In this document: positions 14,243-27,596 of the stretch, piece after piece
Position numbering within the stretch: the stretch's first letter is position 1
How the letters are laid out: every line of letters starts with the position of its first letter
NCBI RefSeq assembly: GCF_016808095.1
Contig: NC_068972.1
Span: 7,744,001-7,808,000, forward strand
Length of the DNA: 64,000 nucleotides
Direction of reading: 5' to 3'
From: Vigna angularis
Lineage: Eukaryota > Streptophyta > Magnoliopsida > Fabales > Fabaceae
Position numbers and translations under genes: made by a program
Notes under the pieces: model-generated
What the model saw: only the letters and a program-made list of their open reading frames with translations
The model's database searches: none
What the model was told of the DNA's origin: nothing

Positions 14243-16637
14243 ATGGCTTCTATTTCTTCTAATAAGAATGCTATTTTCAGCTTTCTTCTCCTCTCTATCA
14301 TTCTTTCTGTTTCAGTTATTAAAGTGTGTGAGGCACAAGCCAGGCCTCCTACTGTCAGAGGTCTATCATATACCTTCTATTCCAAAACTTGCCCTACGCT
14401 TAAATCCATAGTTAGAACTGAGCTCAAAAAGGTCTTCCAGAGCGACATTGCTCAAGCTGCTGGCTTGCTTCGCCTTCACTTCCATGACTGCTTTGTTCAG
14501 GTAATTAATCAAACACTAGTTTACAGAATGAATAACGGTGAAAAAGCACACTCCACAAACATAAACACAAACACTTGGTACTCGTGGGCACTAAACATTT
14601 TTGGAAGAAAGAATTTGATAACAATTAATCCACATTTAGCTGTTATGAAACATTCATCGATTTGGGTGTACAAAAATCATGGTGAGAAATGCGTTTGATG
14701 TAGGGATGTGATGGGTCAGTTTTATTGGATGGATCTGCAAGTGGGCCGAGTGAGAAAGATGCGCCACCAAACTTGACTTTGAGAGCTGAAGCTTTTAGGA
14801 TCATCGAAAGGATTCGTGGTCTGTTAGAGAAGAGCTGTGGAAGAGTCGTCTCATGTTCAGACATCACTGCCCTCGCTGCACGTGATGCTGTTTTCCTTGT
14901 AAGTACCATTATTTTGGATAGACTTCATGTTTTCACACTCTTTTTATTCTCTTACTTTTTCTTAACAATTCTATATAATCATTTTTTATTCAATAATTTC
15001 ATTTAAATTTAATTTTATTATACTAATTTAATAATAACACAGTTGTCAAATGGAAGAAAAAACAGTCTCAAACTAACTTTTTTTCTTTTCAATATTATTC
15101 AGAGATTGTGTATTAGTTATTATCGAAAAATATGCTAAACATAACTTTTAAAATCATTATTATAAAATTAGAAAAATATGTCTTGGTCATTGTCGTATGT
15201 GACTTTATCTTTATCAAAGAAAATTGAGGGAGTGATGAAGGTTACGTATTTTCCAAATATGAAACTAAACACTTTTTGTTCTTCCCAAAATTAATCATTT
15301 TATCATTAGATTTAAATGAAATAAACATAAGATAAAAAAAACACATAAGAAAATATTTCAAAATAACTTTTGTTTGATACGAGAAAAACACGTTTAATAC
15401 GAGAAAAGGACATGACAAACAACATCAGAAAAAATACGCACATATAAAAGAATAAATCCCTCATTTAATACATGAGGTTTAAGAGAAAAAAAAAATCAAG
15501 GTCCCTTACTATATAATCCTTTCCTTCCAATTTGAAAAAAAAAGGTACTTAAAAAGGAGCAGATATTTAAAATACCATTATATCTTTTATCGTTAAAACG
15601 TACACAAACAAAAATAATATACATATTTTTATTTTAAAATAATTGTCATTCTTTAAATATACTACTTTAAACAATTAAGGGAGTGTCATTTGAATACTGA
15701 AGAAATAAGTACGCATGTTTTATTCAATACTTGCTTCTTCTTTTTGTACATCATAATACATAGAAGAAAGTCAGCAAATTGGTTACAACTAGTTATACTA
15801 ATACATGTTGAAGAAAATGGAACCATTCATATTCATGGAAAACAAAATACATAAAAGGATGTTCAGTGAGTCAATCCAACCATACCCTTAAACAATGGTC
15901 AATATTTTGTTTTTACCTTTTCTTCATTTGACACTTTCTTTTATAAAGCAAAAGCCTTCTTTCTGGTTTTGTGGATTGATAATGTATAAAAATTGTATCT
16001 TTATTATGAATGACAGTCAGGGGGACCAGACTATGAGATTCCCTTGGGAAGGAGAGATGGGTTAACCTTTGCCTCTAGACAGGTGACATTAGACAACCTT
16101 CCACCACCCTCAAGCAACACCACCACCATCCTAAACTCCCTCGCCACCAAAAACCTCGACCCCACCGATGTGGTATCCCTCTCTGGTGGCCACACCATAG
16201 GCATAAGTCACTGCAGCTCTTTCAACAACAGACTCTACCCTACACAGGACCCTGTCATGGACAAAACCTTTGGCAAAAACCTCAGACTCACTTGCCCCAC
16301 CAACACCACCGACAACACCACAGTCTTGGACATTCGATCCCCCAATACCTTCGACAACAAATACTACGTTGACCTCATGAACCGACAGGGCCTCTTCACC
16401 TCCGACCAAGACCTCTACACCGATAAGAGGACCAGAGGCATTGTCACCAGCTTTGCCGTGAACCAGAGTCTCTTCTTTGAGAAGTTTGTGTTCGCCATGC
16501 TCAAGATGGGTCAGCTCAGTGTGCTCACGGGAAATCAAGGGGAGATTCGTGCCAACTGCTCCGTGAGGAATGCCAACAGCAAGGCCTTCTTGAGTTCCGT
16601 CGTGGAAAATGTGGCCCAAGAATTCATAGAAATGTAA
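14243..16637 (+). CDS. Class III secretory peroxidase (PER12-like), tandem copy 2
   Basis: Exons 14243-14500, 14704-14898 and 16017-16637 join in frame to 357 residues. The signal peptide covers about residues 1-31. The distal site has Arg77 and His81 in the canonical RLHFHDCF. Proximal His210 lies in SGGHTIGISHC. The cysteine pattern C50, C83, C88, C131, C137, C217 and two later ones gives the four family disulphides. Many N-x-S/T sites lie in exon 3. A C-terminal extension after the last cysteine (ending FIEM) could be a vacuolar or maturation propeptide. The third exon has exactly the same length (621 bases) as that of the copy at 7,085, and both introns sit at equivalent sites, so the pair arose by tandem duplication. 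The second intron (1,118 bases) is longer than in the first copy (758). The PER12 assignment is from overall sequence feel. Confidence 0.94.
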
Positions 16638-17808
16638 CCGGGTCTTCTTTGTTGTATATGTTATGACCATGAATAATGCGTAACCCTTGTTTCTGGATGA
16701 TCTAACGTGGTAGGGAACCGTTCTCTAATGTTCCTAGTTATATATACATACGTACTTGAGTTGTAATAAATTTTAAAATCTGAACAAGAGCTTCTCATTG
16801 GCATGTATACAATACACTTCATCTTAATCATCATACGCACAATATATCTTCTACATAACTTCCTTAGAGCAGACCTGAACCCATCCGTGATAGTAAAATC
16901 CTGAACATAAGGCTTCGTTGAAGAAGTTAAACATTTAAGGAAGAGGATTTCAACATGAATAAAATAAAAAAAGCTTGTCATATTTACAATTTTGACCTAG
17001 AGGAGTATAATACAACTATATAAAATTGAAACCAAATTGGTGACTAAGATACCCCACAAGAGAACACCTGTTGTGGATTGGTGACCAAAATTTTCTTTCC
17101 ATAATGTTTTTCTCATTATTTTTTGCATAGCAGATCATACGGCCCAAATGATGGAAATGCCTATATCGGGCCTGGTTCAAATTGGTCCGTAGTTTTGTGG
17201 ACTTGGATTGTCTGGAATGTTATTTTTTGGTAACAAGGGGTGAAAGGGCGAAATAGAGTGAAACTAAGGAAAACTAAAAGGTGGGAATAGAATTGAAGAA
17301 AATGAATGCAGAGAGGTTGAAGATGATTATGACAGGCATTAATTAGTAGAAAGGGAATCACAGTCATTCCACAGTCTAGAAATGGATTTAAGCCAACCAA
17401 ATTCCAGGGCCGTGACGAGATACTTCAAACTTCAACCACAAGACCACTCACGGAGCTAACTATCCCTTTCCAAACCCTTCATCACAATTACTTCTCTACC
17501 CACTTCTTTTTCTTTATCTCTTTTAAGCTTTTCTTTCAATTAAAAGATCAAACATGAGACATTGAATATATAAAAAAAATTATGGAAACTTAATTTATTT
17601 AGATTACTTTTATCTGTTATTAATAATTTTACTTATTATTATATTAGAAAGAGAAATTCCTAACCCAAACGAAATTTCGGTTTTTTATATACAAATTATA
17701 AGCCAAGGGAACATACCCTTCTATTCTTACTGTCTTTTTGTGAGGAAAAATTGTTAGCAATCCATCGCACAAATTAGCTCTAATTAGCTGATTTCAACGA
17801 GTTCAGAT
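16638..17808. other. Region downstream of peroxidase gene 2
   Basis: The first part should hold the 3' UTR of the peroxidase. No further exon is seen. A short imperfect hairpin (CCACAA ... TTGTGG near 17,053-17,075) is the only structure noted. Confidence 0.5.
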
Positions 17809-18010
17809 TGTTGGAAGTCCCACATCGACTAGAGATAAGGTCAAATTAAAGTATATAAATGGGTGCAGACCTCACCTTACAAGCCGATTTTGTGAGGATG
17901 AGTTAGGCCTCAAGTCCACTTCTAACATGGTATCAGAGCTATGGTTAGAGTCTATCCTAGCATTATTGGTTGTTTGTTGGGCTTATTGTTCCACCCATTA
18001 TCGGTCCCAG
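17809..18010 (+). mobile_element. TRIM-type LTR retrotransposon fragment
   Basis: 17809-17927 is a 119-bp LTR that opens TGTTGGAAGTCCCACATCG and closes CTTCTAACA. A primer-binding site TGGTATCAGAGC (17928-17939), matching initiator Met-tRNA, follows directly. About 70 further bases look like TRIM internal sequence. No second LTR is found downstream, so the element is truncated. TRIMs encode no protein. Confidence 0.88.
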
Positions 18011-21000
18011 TTCTTTTATTATCATTTATACAGTACATGATGAAAGAAAAGGGAATTTTTGGTTGCACTTTTTCACTTTTTAATTATAAAAATATAACAT
18101 TATTTTTTAAGATATATGCAAGAAACATACCAAAAATTACTATTTTCTGTATAAATATTAGGAATTAAGAAAGTATATTCAAGTTAATGTGATTTTTTTT
18201 AATTAAAAGGTGAAATAGAAAATTTTAAAAAATGCAAATAAACCCTCCTTAAACATTTAATTATTTATTTAGTTAGTTTTTATACTTGCATAGTTTGTAT
18301 GTTTTAGTTCAATACTAGAAACTACATATATTTTTTAAAATATGTTTTAGATTCACACTACGTACATTTACTATTACAGTGCCTAAAATTTTGGACGGTA
18401 AAAATAAAATAATAACTCAAAATTTAAATCAATATAGAAAAACTAAACTTCTATCTATTTTTACCTTTTTATATACTATAATTTAATTTTATATATAAGT
18501 TTTTTTTAACTGTTATAATAATTGCACAATGTATTTTAAATTGAAATGTTTGCAAATGAAATATCATGTGAACTTCCCAATTAAAAATATTAATATCAGA
18601 TTTTTTTTTTTGTGAGGCTATATTTCGTTGAATTAAACGACAGGGTGTAGTGGTATATCAAATCAAATTTAGAAAAAATGATAATGAATGGAGAAAAGGT
18701 TGAAGAAAAAGCTTAGGTAAGAAAGCATTATATGAGACTTGGGTTAAAGGAAATTCATGTTGGGATAAGTAGCATGAAAATAGGAAAGTAGCAATTGGGT
18801 GGAAAAGAAATGAATAAAGGAAAGTGAAATGAAGAGAACGAAAGAGACAAGAATGAGGGTACTTAATGATACTGTAGGGAGATTGGGGGACTAAGAACTA
18901 GACATCCTTAATTTTATTCTTCATTTATTTTCACTTTTTCAAACTTTTTTAATTTTTTCTCTCATCTAAATCAAACCCACTTTCTTTTCTATTTTCACAA
19001 AAAGGTTTATACTCTTTGAGAAAGTTTCTTTCTTCGTATATTTAAACATTAAAATGATTACAATTTTTAACAACTAATATCATGCTTTACTCTTCTACTT
19101 TCAATTAGAATGCCTGTTTTTCAAGAAAGATCGTAGTTCACACCAAGATGTTTGTATAAATTACTCTGCAATAAGCATATTGTGTATGATCATATAAAGT
19201 TAATTTGATGTATAGTTTTACCCTTATGAAATGATCATAACAGTGTAAAGAAAAAAAGAAAAAAAGAGAAAGAGATAAGCCGCTTGCAAAACATGATTGC
19301 AGTTTGCAACATATTCACTCCACTCCATACGAAGAACAGTTTGTGTCATGCGAAGTCTTTATCTGCATGCCTAGAACTAAAAGGGAAAAGTCTAGTTAAA
19401 TTTAATCTAAACAAATGAAATAGTGGCGTATCATCATTGGATCAGAATAGGTAACAGAGTAATGCAATGTGGACCAATCATTGTTATGAGTCATTAAATA
19501 TCGAAGGATTTATGTTAAAAGAATCACTAGTACTGCATGCTGAATTGCCAAGGGAGAGATGCTTCTGGCATCAGCATCATGATGCTGGCTTTGCTTGCTG
19601 TAATAAACTTTAGGTTGATGAGAAGATGCACTCACCCAACTTTAGTCAATGCAAAACCAGGTTAATTATGAGTTGCATGTTAATTTGCTTTCAGCATGAA
19701 CAATATTCGTACTTGGGAAGAGTGTCCTTATTGTCTTCACTTGGATCTATGCCAGTACATGTATAATTTCAACGGCTACAACACGTCCTTTAACATTAAA
19801 TGAGAATCAAGACTTACGTATGATAGGTATTCTATGTAAAATATTGGATTTTATTCCCTTAAATTAATGTAAAATCAGAAGATTAGAATAATCATTAGCA
19901 TAGGCTTAAAGGTAAAAAAGGAAAGGAGGGGAGCATAAACCTTCATGCATAGGTTGCTCAAACGATCCATCAACTTAGCCATTATGGTATTCCGAAATAA
20001 GCAAGGTCCCTTTTCGGCATCTGTTTTGGTAGAGGCTTGCCAGGTTTTCTTCTTTTGGATTCAAAACAGCAAATTGATAAGATGCCTATTCTCAAAGAAT
20101 TCAGACTATATATATATTTGACTTAATTTTATTTCTTTTATGGGCATTATACTTTCATTTTGGCAATCTTTTCCTCTTGAACTTGAGAAGATTCATGAAG
20201 ATGCTTGCTGAGTAGACCAAATCGACCGAGTGATTCATTCAGAAGCTATAAATATATTTTGGAGGCTATAAGAATACGGAGAACCAAAGCTTTTATAGGC
20301 CACTTGATTTTGTACCCATACCATAATACATGTGGGTCTACCGTGTATCAGAGTCTTTATTTTTCAGTTTTCTAACATCTGTAATCACTAAAAGTCTACT
20401 CTAATCAAATCATACACAGATTCTGATTTCTCTTTGTATTATTTGTATAACGTATTACTAAATCCAATTTCATTAATGAAAGTAGAGGTTTGAGCATGCA
20501 ACTTCGTATGTGACAGCAGAACCATGCGACTTCCTCAATTATTTGGGTTCAAACCATTATTTGGCTGTTTAAAATTGAATGGATAATTCCGAATGGAAAG
20601 GTTTGTGAAATTCATCAAACATTTGATCAGAAAATGTGGAGCACAGATGGTTTTGTCCCATTTGTGCAAAAAATAATGATACTAAACTGGTCAATCATAC
20701 ACAGCAGATGATAATCGCATTAGATAATTTCTCAACCAAAGCAAACGGATGAAGATAATCTTTTCAATCTTTGATCTGCATGAAAGTCGAGGGACCACAG
20801 AGCACTAAGCCACTGATTTTGACATAAAGAGAGAGATGAGTCCCATTTTATTTTCATTAAGAAATGGTTGGGACAGTAGAAGTTTGGCGCGACCAAACAA
20901 AATAAATGTGTGAATGTATAATAGCTTGCAAATGGCAATTCAGCATTTGTTCAAAGCATAGCCTAGTGCCTTATCTCGGTATCAAAAACTAAATAAAACA

Positions 21001-21020
21001 ACAAACTTGGGACCCCCCAC
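18011..21020. other. Gene-free region
   Basis: No exon is supported. Base composition from about 18,600 to 21,000 is less AT-extreme than before and may include regulatory sequence for the DUF3511 gene. A perfect 16-base palindrome (CAGCATCATGATGCTG) lies near 19,574. Confidence 0.45.
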
Positions 21021-21027
21021 TATAAAG
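21021..21027 (+). promoter_or_regulatory. Possible TATA box of the DUF3511 gene
   Basis: TATAAAG lies about 255 bases before the ATG at 21280. If it is used, the leader would contain upstream ATGs, including a complete uORF of 17 codons plus stop at 21068-21121 that could lower translation. Confidence 0.4.
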
Positions 21028-21279
21028 GGTGGCCTTGAGAATTCATATTGTGTCATCACTAGTGTAGATGGTGGCAGCTCCTATTTCTACAAGCCTGCCC
21101 CACTTCCCACACTACCAATGACCCTCATGATTCTCAAAGCCCACACATGGGGTGCCACCACACAGGATCATGATGTAGCTCTTCCCTCTAAAAACCCTCT
21201 ACCAGCTTGTCCATTTTGGCCTATGTAATACAAATATTTCCTGTTTCATGCATTGAGAGATCAAAGAGAAGTTTTTTTC

Positions 21280-21540
21280 ATGGAGAAAAGCAAGTCGTTT
21301 CCTGAATACTCCTGTTCTTACACTGAATTTGGTTTCAGAGATCGGTCCAACTCTTATAATTTTAATGGGCCGACTCAGAAGGGAAGTGGTTTTACTGCAT
21401 CAAATGATCCAGAACTCAAGAGGAAGAAGAGAATCAAGGCCTATAATGTGTTGACAGTGGAAGGAAAGCTTAAAACAAGTGTCAGAAACAGCTTCAAGTG
21501 GATCAAGAACAAGTTCAGTGACATTCGCTATGGTGTGTGA
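21280..21540 (+). CDS. DUF3511 domain protein
   Basis: A single-exon ORF of 86 residues. The C-terminal half (about residues 47-86) has the DUF3511 pattern: ELKRKKRIKAYNV, then TVEGKLK, then SFKWIKNKFS. This is a small, basic, plant-only family of unknown biochemical role, generally around 80-150 residues. The N-terminal part is polar and Ser/Tyr-rich, without a signal peptide or membrane segment. ATG 21280 is the first in-frame ATG; the frame upstream is open only a few codons and starts at a non-ATG. No function can be assigned beyond family membership. Confidence 0.85.
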   Translation: MEKSKSFPEYSCSYTEFGFRDRSNSYNFNGPTQKGSGFTASNDPELKRKKRIKAYNVLTVEGKLKTSVRNSFKWIKNKFSDIRYGV

Positions 21541-23467
21541 ACTATGACCAAGTGCTAGCATGTGTTCAGTTATAGCAACTTTGAAGGTAAGGCCTTTGTG
21601 AAGGAAGTATTGCAGTTGTGTATTTGTGAGGTAAGATGTTATGCATAAAAAATGAGAGAGCACTGGCTGGGTTGAGGGAGAGCTAACTAGCATGCTTTGT
21701 ATCAAACAAGCAAGGATTCAAAATATTTCTGAAAATTGTGATTAGTAATAAACTCTTTTCTTTGTTTAGTTTTTCTCTTTTGAGTGTCTGATCTGTGTTC
21801 TGAACTTCTTATCCAATGATCTGAAATAGTAAAAATCTTAATACGGGTTCCTACTTTACAATTTTAACAATAAACCTGTGCTCTATCTTTTATTCTAGAA
21901 ACTACATATTTGAGGCCTATCCAATACAGGTAATAAAGTAACTTAAAACATTCCCTGCTTCAAGGTATAAGAGTCAACTTAGTTTATCCTTCACTTTTGC
22001 AAGACAAACAAATATTTATTAATTCCTGGTCATAACTTTGGTGATGGTACTTATCATGTTTCAATATCTGCAATCTAAACACAGTTCTCTGAGTGGCTGC
22101 AATATCTGTTGATGACTTTTTTCAAGATGAAGACAGGTCTATCCTCAACCTGCCTAATTTAATTTTCTCAAGAATCTAAATTATTTTCCTTTCATTCTAG
22201 CCAAAAACGCCTCCCTTGTTACAATATTCATATCTGTAGTTGGATTTGCAATGTTCAACACCCCACACATGGTTCTAAGAAACCCTGTAATTAAAAAAGA
22301 GCTGCATAGTTTCTCACCAAATTTATGTGAGTCCCACAGTAATCTTTTTCTAATATATCACCTCTTTACCTCGAAAATAGCAACTTTAACCCTCCAAACT
22401 CAGTATCCAACTTTAAAATCCTGAAATCCAAATTCAATGACTGGACTGTTTCAATTGATTATGAAACAGAAAACGACGAAGGATTGAAACAAACAAGTAG
22501 GAAGGATGGTAGAGATCTAGACAAGGGTATCATGATATGTGACACCCCAACTCACAGATCGTTATGTATGATGTAGACAAGTAAAATTTCCTAGGCTTGA
22601 TAATGATATGAATAAGCAAATGCTTGCTTTAATTATTGATACAGCAGTGTCAAACAATCAATTGAAAGTTCCAAACCCAATTGTATGTCTCTAGCTCTAA
22701 ATTCATTCTTTCTTCCTTTTTCCGAGTAGACATTTTGTGAGTACTTGTGTGAAAGTTTCTTCCTTTACAAGTTGTATAAAACAGCAGGACCAAAAGATAG
22801 AACAATTCAGTGCATGTTTCTTCTATCAATAATAAAAATAAGAATTTATTTAGATTTCTAATTTTTTGTTGTAGATGGTTGTTTATTTACTACGACAATA
22901 ATGCTAGGTACACATCAGTTGCAGTCATAATAGTTCATGCTTGCAAGCATCTTGTGGTGTAGCATAATTATTTAACCTTTTCGTAATATTTTTTTAATTT
23001 AAATATCAAATAATTTTCGTAATGCCCATTTTCACTTTCATATGTTTTTCCTTTACACTCTCCTATGAAAAGCATTTTCCAAAATAAGCGGGCTAACAGT
23101 ATAGTCGTACAAAAAATTGACGTGCCATCAAATTTTAGAGTAAATTTGAGATGAAAGAAGATAAATAAATATACAGTATCCTATGGTATCAATTATTCGA
23201 TGCTGAAGGGGAATTGAACCATGTGCATAAAGTTGTGCCTATGAAATGTATAGTACAGTAGTAAGGTTCATTTACAATCTAATCAAAGAGATTTGGACAA
23301 GCATGCAACTTGTGCTGATGCTTATTGAACGGAAGAATCAAAATATCAGGAGAACGGGATGAGAAATCAGGCCACAGCAATAGGGAAAAGAATGTGTTAA
23401 GTTTTTCAGAATGCACCAAATACTAAAATAAAAATAACCATTTTGGGTTTACATATTCTCCGATAGC
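21541..23467. other. Intergenic region between convergent genes
   Basis: It holds the 3' flank of the DUF3511 gene on the + strand and that of the kinase gene on the - strand. I see no other gene, repeat or structured RNA. Confidence 0.5.
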
Positions 23468-26400
23468 CTAATGATCAAAATCCAATAGTAAACGTTCTTC
23501 CCTTTTCAAGTATCTAAATTCTCTGGTGGAAGCTGACCTGAAAAACTGGTCTGGTCTGTATCTACTGTCATCTTTCTTCGTAGCATTTGGTTTAGACTTG
23601 GGTAATGGAGGAAGAATTTTGATGTTTTCTTCACCAACATTAACATGGTGGTGGTGGGTTTTTGGAGATAGCTTTCGATCTAATTCCCCAAATGGAGATA
23701 GAAAAAAAGGTGATTGGTCCTTAGCCCCTCCTGGGTTTACACTAGATGAGGTACTACTTGTGCTACCCATGTCTACAGTTGGAGCATAAGTTTCAGGTTT
23801 AGCATTCCTTATCAATTCCTGAAAGAACATGTGAAACCAATACATCAATTAAACATACATCAAATGAGTTGCAATAGTAGCACTGCATAACCAAAATGAT
23901 AACAAGAAAAGTATGGCTAAAGATCAAGCTATAAAAATGAAGACATAACATCTGTAGTTTTAAATTATTGGTGCAAACACTTAAACAGAAGAAAACTTAA
24001 CGGGGAATTGGGCAAAAGAAAAATTTGAATCTAACTCCATCAAGCATGAGAGTGGGGAATCTCAAATTTTCATTAATACCTCTTTAGAAGATACAGTATG
24101 CTCTGTTGGCCTCTTAGATGCTGAATTCTTACGACGCTCCAGATATGTACGAGAACGTCTGATTTTAGAGTTCATGTACCTGTAAGTATTAATAAAACAT
24201 TAAGATCTCTGTGCCAGTACTGAAATTAATAATTTAAATCTTTAGGACAATAATTTTTTATATAATCACCACATTTGAACAAATGTACCTGGATTAATAT
24301 AGTTCAAATATAGTTCAATGCCACATGTTGAACAAAAATTCCTCAGCATAAACATATGTCAGATTATCAGACCCAATCACAAATACCAATATGTAGCAAC
24401 CTATGTATGAACAGTGAATCTAGTTATCCATTTTGGGACAAGGGGTTCGTATACGAAGTTGCTCTCATCAGCATTGTTGCCCAGAATCTCTCTTCTCTCA
24501 TCAAAAATCAAAACAGATTTTATACAATTTACTAGCATTTGGCATTGTCTTACACTCAACTTCTAGCAAATTCAAAATAGAATTACATTAATGATGGCAA
24601 TACAGGATATAAATAATGGCATCCAATAGCTCGTCACAAGATGGTCTTTCTGGTAACTAGATTCATTTTATACTGCTTAAATGAAACAATTTGCTAAATT
24701 ATGAAAACAGAATCACCCATATGGTTCACTCTCACTATGGAAATACGAGGTATGCCATTAATCACTGTCACATATACATGTGACTTATGTAACAGAAGAA
24801 GGATATTTATGTGTAATAAAATGACTGAAACGATTGTCAAAAACCTGTATGACTAAAAATGACTTACTTGATCTGTTCGTTGGCTTGAACATGCTCATCA
24901 TCCTCTTTGAAGAGAACAGGCAGACCAGAGAGGTCACACGCCAATGGGCTTGTAAAGAAAAACTGCACACAGAAGACACTCGTACGTTGGAAATTTGAAG
25001 TAATTTAGGTATTTAATTATTTCCTAGCTGCTCACTGGGAATTGCATATTGAATTTAATATTATTTCACATTTTTTCTACATCTACAAGTTCTACAAGAC
25101 AATGGGCCACTGCTGAATCATCACGAGAACATTAAATCCATAAAATGTAATTTTCATTGAAGATGATTCGTCAAATAAAAAGTGCACATAGTTACTAAGC
25201 CATTCACACTCCCAACTGCTCGTATAAAGTATATATTCTATGTATTGAAAACTGGAATTGCAAATTGGTGTGCGAAATTGAAAAGTCATAGCCAACAAAT
25301 TGCAACTGGAGAAAAGGTTCGATCTTCATAGAAAATGTATTGTGCATTGCGTAGTTTAATGGTTTGGAGACAGAATAACTTAGGAATATGATTTCAAGAT
25401 TCAATCTTTACACTTTTCTAACCTGATTTTTAAGAGCTTTGGATGCACTTCCACGGAATGCAGGATCCAGAGCAAGCAGGGTGCATAAAAGACCTAAAGA
25501 AGAAGGAGGGAGATCACCGAAAGTTTCTATAAGGCTGGGTCTATAAGACTTTGGAGGTCTAAAAGTAGTAGAAAGTTTCAATTTTCTCCAATACTCCTCT
25601 GATGGTGTGCCACATAGCCTGAAAATTTTATGAATTTGCTCAACCTGGAAGCAGGGAAAGTTCATGCTTATCAGATCTAGAAAAATTGAAGTCAGTAAGA
25701 AATGCAGGCAACATAACACAAACTTATACAGAACAACAGAAATAGAAGACAGTATAAAAAGAAAGGAATTTCAGAAATAGCCAAAGATACTTGAACATAA
25801 AACGAATCCACTATCTTCATCACCTCATTTCTGCCAGGCATGATTGGGAATCCTTTGAACATTTCTGCCAGGAGACATCCAGCACTCCACAGATCAACAC
25901 CAACTCCATAGTTTGTGTCACCTAACAACAATTCAGGAGCTCTGTACCATAGTGTCACAACCCGGCTAGTGAGAGGCTGATGATAATCTGGACCATAAAA
26001 ATTGGCAAGTCCAAAATCTGCAATCTGAAGCATCCCATTTTTATCAATCAAAAGGTTTGACCCCTTTATATCTCGGTGAAGAATTCCCCTATCATGGCAA
26101 TGCTGCAGACCTGAAAGTAATTGATGCATATAGCACTTGACCTACATTAACTTTTTAAGATCATTAAGGAGTATAAAGGGGTTCAAATGTTAAAATGACC
26201 AAAGCATAAAAGAGAATCTTTTAACCTGTGGTTCTGATAGTTTCTCTTCAGGACGAGCAATGACTCGTGCCAAATCTGTTTGCATGAACTCAAAAACTAG
26301 ATATATACTGTACTGCATTCTTGAAGTGGCTAATCCTTTAAGTTTGACTACATTGGGATGATCCAGTCTCTGTAATATGGTAATTTCTCTTGCCATAAAC

Positions 26401-27596
26401 TTTATGCTTTCGGGCTCTGATGTATTGAAGCGAACCTTCTTCAGGGCCACAATTTCTCCTGTGTCTCTATCCAGAGCTTTATAAACATTGCTGTAGGTTC
26501 CTTGTCCAACCTGCAAAACGTAAATAACACAAGTCAATTTGTCTGCTCCATCCTGCCATTATCAGTTACGACAACACTTCAGTTTTGATTGTTATAAGTG
26601 AACTACATTTGAACAAAACTTGCACAGTGGATTGTCAATAGTTTGGAAACAATAAAACTTAAGAAGTAGTTGAATACAGCTCCGGATTAACATTTCTATA
26701 ATCTAGATAGAAATCAATATCACGACTCAATTGCTTGAAGTTTTCATGATATAACTGATCAAACCTCGATTAAACTAAGTACATATGAGATTAAGATTAA
26801 TAGTGCTTTCAAATCAATCGTGCATTGCACAAACAATTGAACTCTCTGCTTCCATAAATTGCCAAATTCAAATCGCCCATTCCCAGAGCAAGTAGAGATA
26901 CCTGGAACTCAAGGAGATTCAAGCAGAGAAAATTATAAATTGCAGAACACTGACTCCACACCTTAAAAAATGTCTGAAATCATTTTTCAAACACAATGTG
27001 GCTTGTTGATGAGCTCTAGCCTACAGCTAACCATATTCACTGTGCACAGAATAACCAAATAATTTTGCAAGAAAAACTCTGTAAAAACACATTTGTACTT
27101 AAAGTTCCCCACAACCCTTCATACCATATCATAAACAAAATTCATACAGAACCAAGAAATAAAAAACCTTATCAATCATTTTGTAGGATTCAGCACTCCT
27201 GGGAACCAAGCCAGCCAACACTTGTGCAGGGACATTATCAACCAACCACCTTGGCCACCCATCTACCATCTCATCCTCAAAGCAACACTTGTTTGTCACT
27301 TTTTTATCATCAAGACGCGTGAATCGCCTCCCCTCCCTTCCAACCACCTTGCCCTTATGATGCCCAGGACCATCCTTGGCAACACCGGACTCAACTTTAT
27401 TCTTTATGGGCTGTTCTCTCTGATGCTGGTGCAGCCTGTGATGGTGGTCCTTATTGGGGTCATGTCTTTGACCAGTGGATCTCCTATGAGCAACAAAGTC
27501 AGAGCTTGCGACATACCCATTATCCAACTTCAACCTCTCTAGGCCCCGGTAGTCTGGACCTTCCGAATCCAATTGCTTGGCCTGAACACAGCCCAT
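23468..27596 (-). CDS. CDK-like Ser/Thr protein kinase, probably N-acylated (At1g54610-type)
   Basis: Seven exons read on the - strand (27596-27168, 26510-26226, 26141-25824, 25644-25423, 24962-24868, 24179-24080, 23818-23468) join to exactly 600 codons. The N terminus MGCVQAKQ fits N-myristoylation of Gly2 plus palmitoylation of Cys3, so membrane attachment is likely. A basic, His-rich region fills residues 35-100. The kinase domain (about 137-430) shows the Gly loop GQGTYSNV, Lys167, helix-C Glu185 in PESIKFMAREI (PSTAIRE-like position), HRDIKGSN with Asp262, DFGLA with Asp280 and the CDK-type SRVVTLWYRAPELLLG. The tail (430-599) is polar, with an RRSRTYLERR-type basic stretch. These plant proteins belong to the CDKC/CRK7-like branch. 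Cyclin dependence is not established from sequence. All catalytic residues are intact. Confidence 0.92.

Noticed and set aside
16131..16670. 179-codon - strand ORF opposite peroxidase 2
   Set aside because: Exact antisense shadow of exon 3; no family resemblance.
17809..17927. Cassandra retrotransposon (5S-carrying TRIM)
   Set aside because: The LTR is only 119 bp and lacks the 5S internal promoter sequence.
19545..19620. MicroRNA precursor resembling miR172 or miR399
   Set aside because: Only partial word similarity; the GCATCATGATGC palindrome is too short and no mature-length arm pairing is seen.
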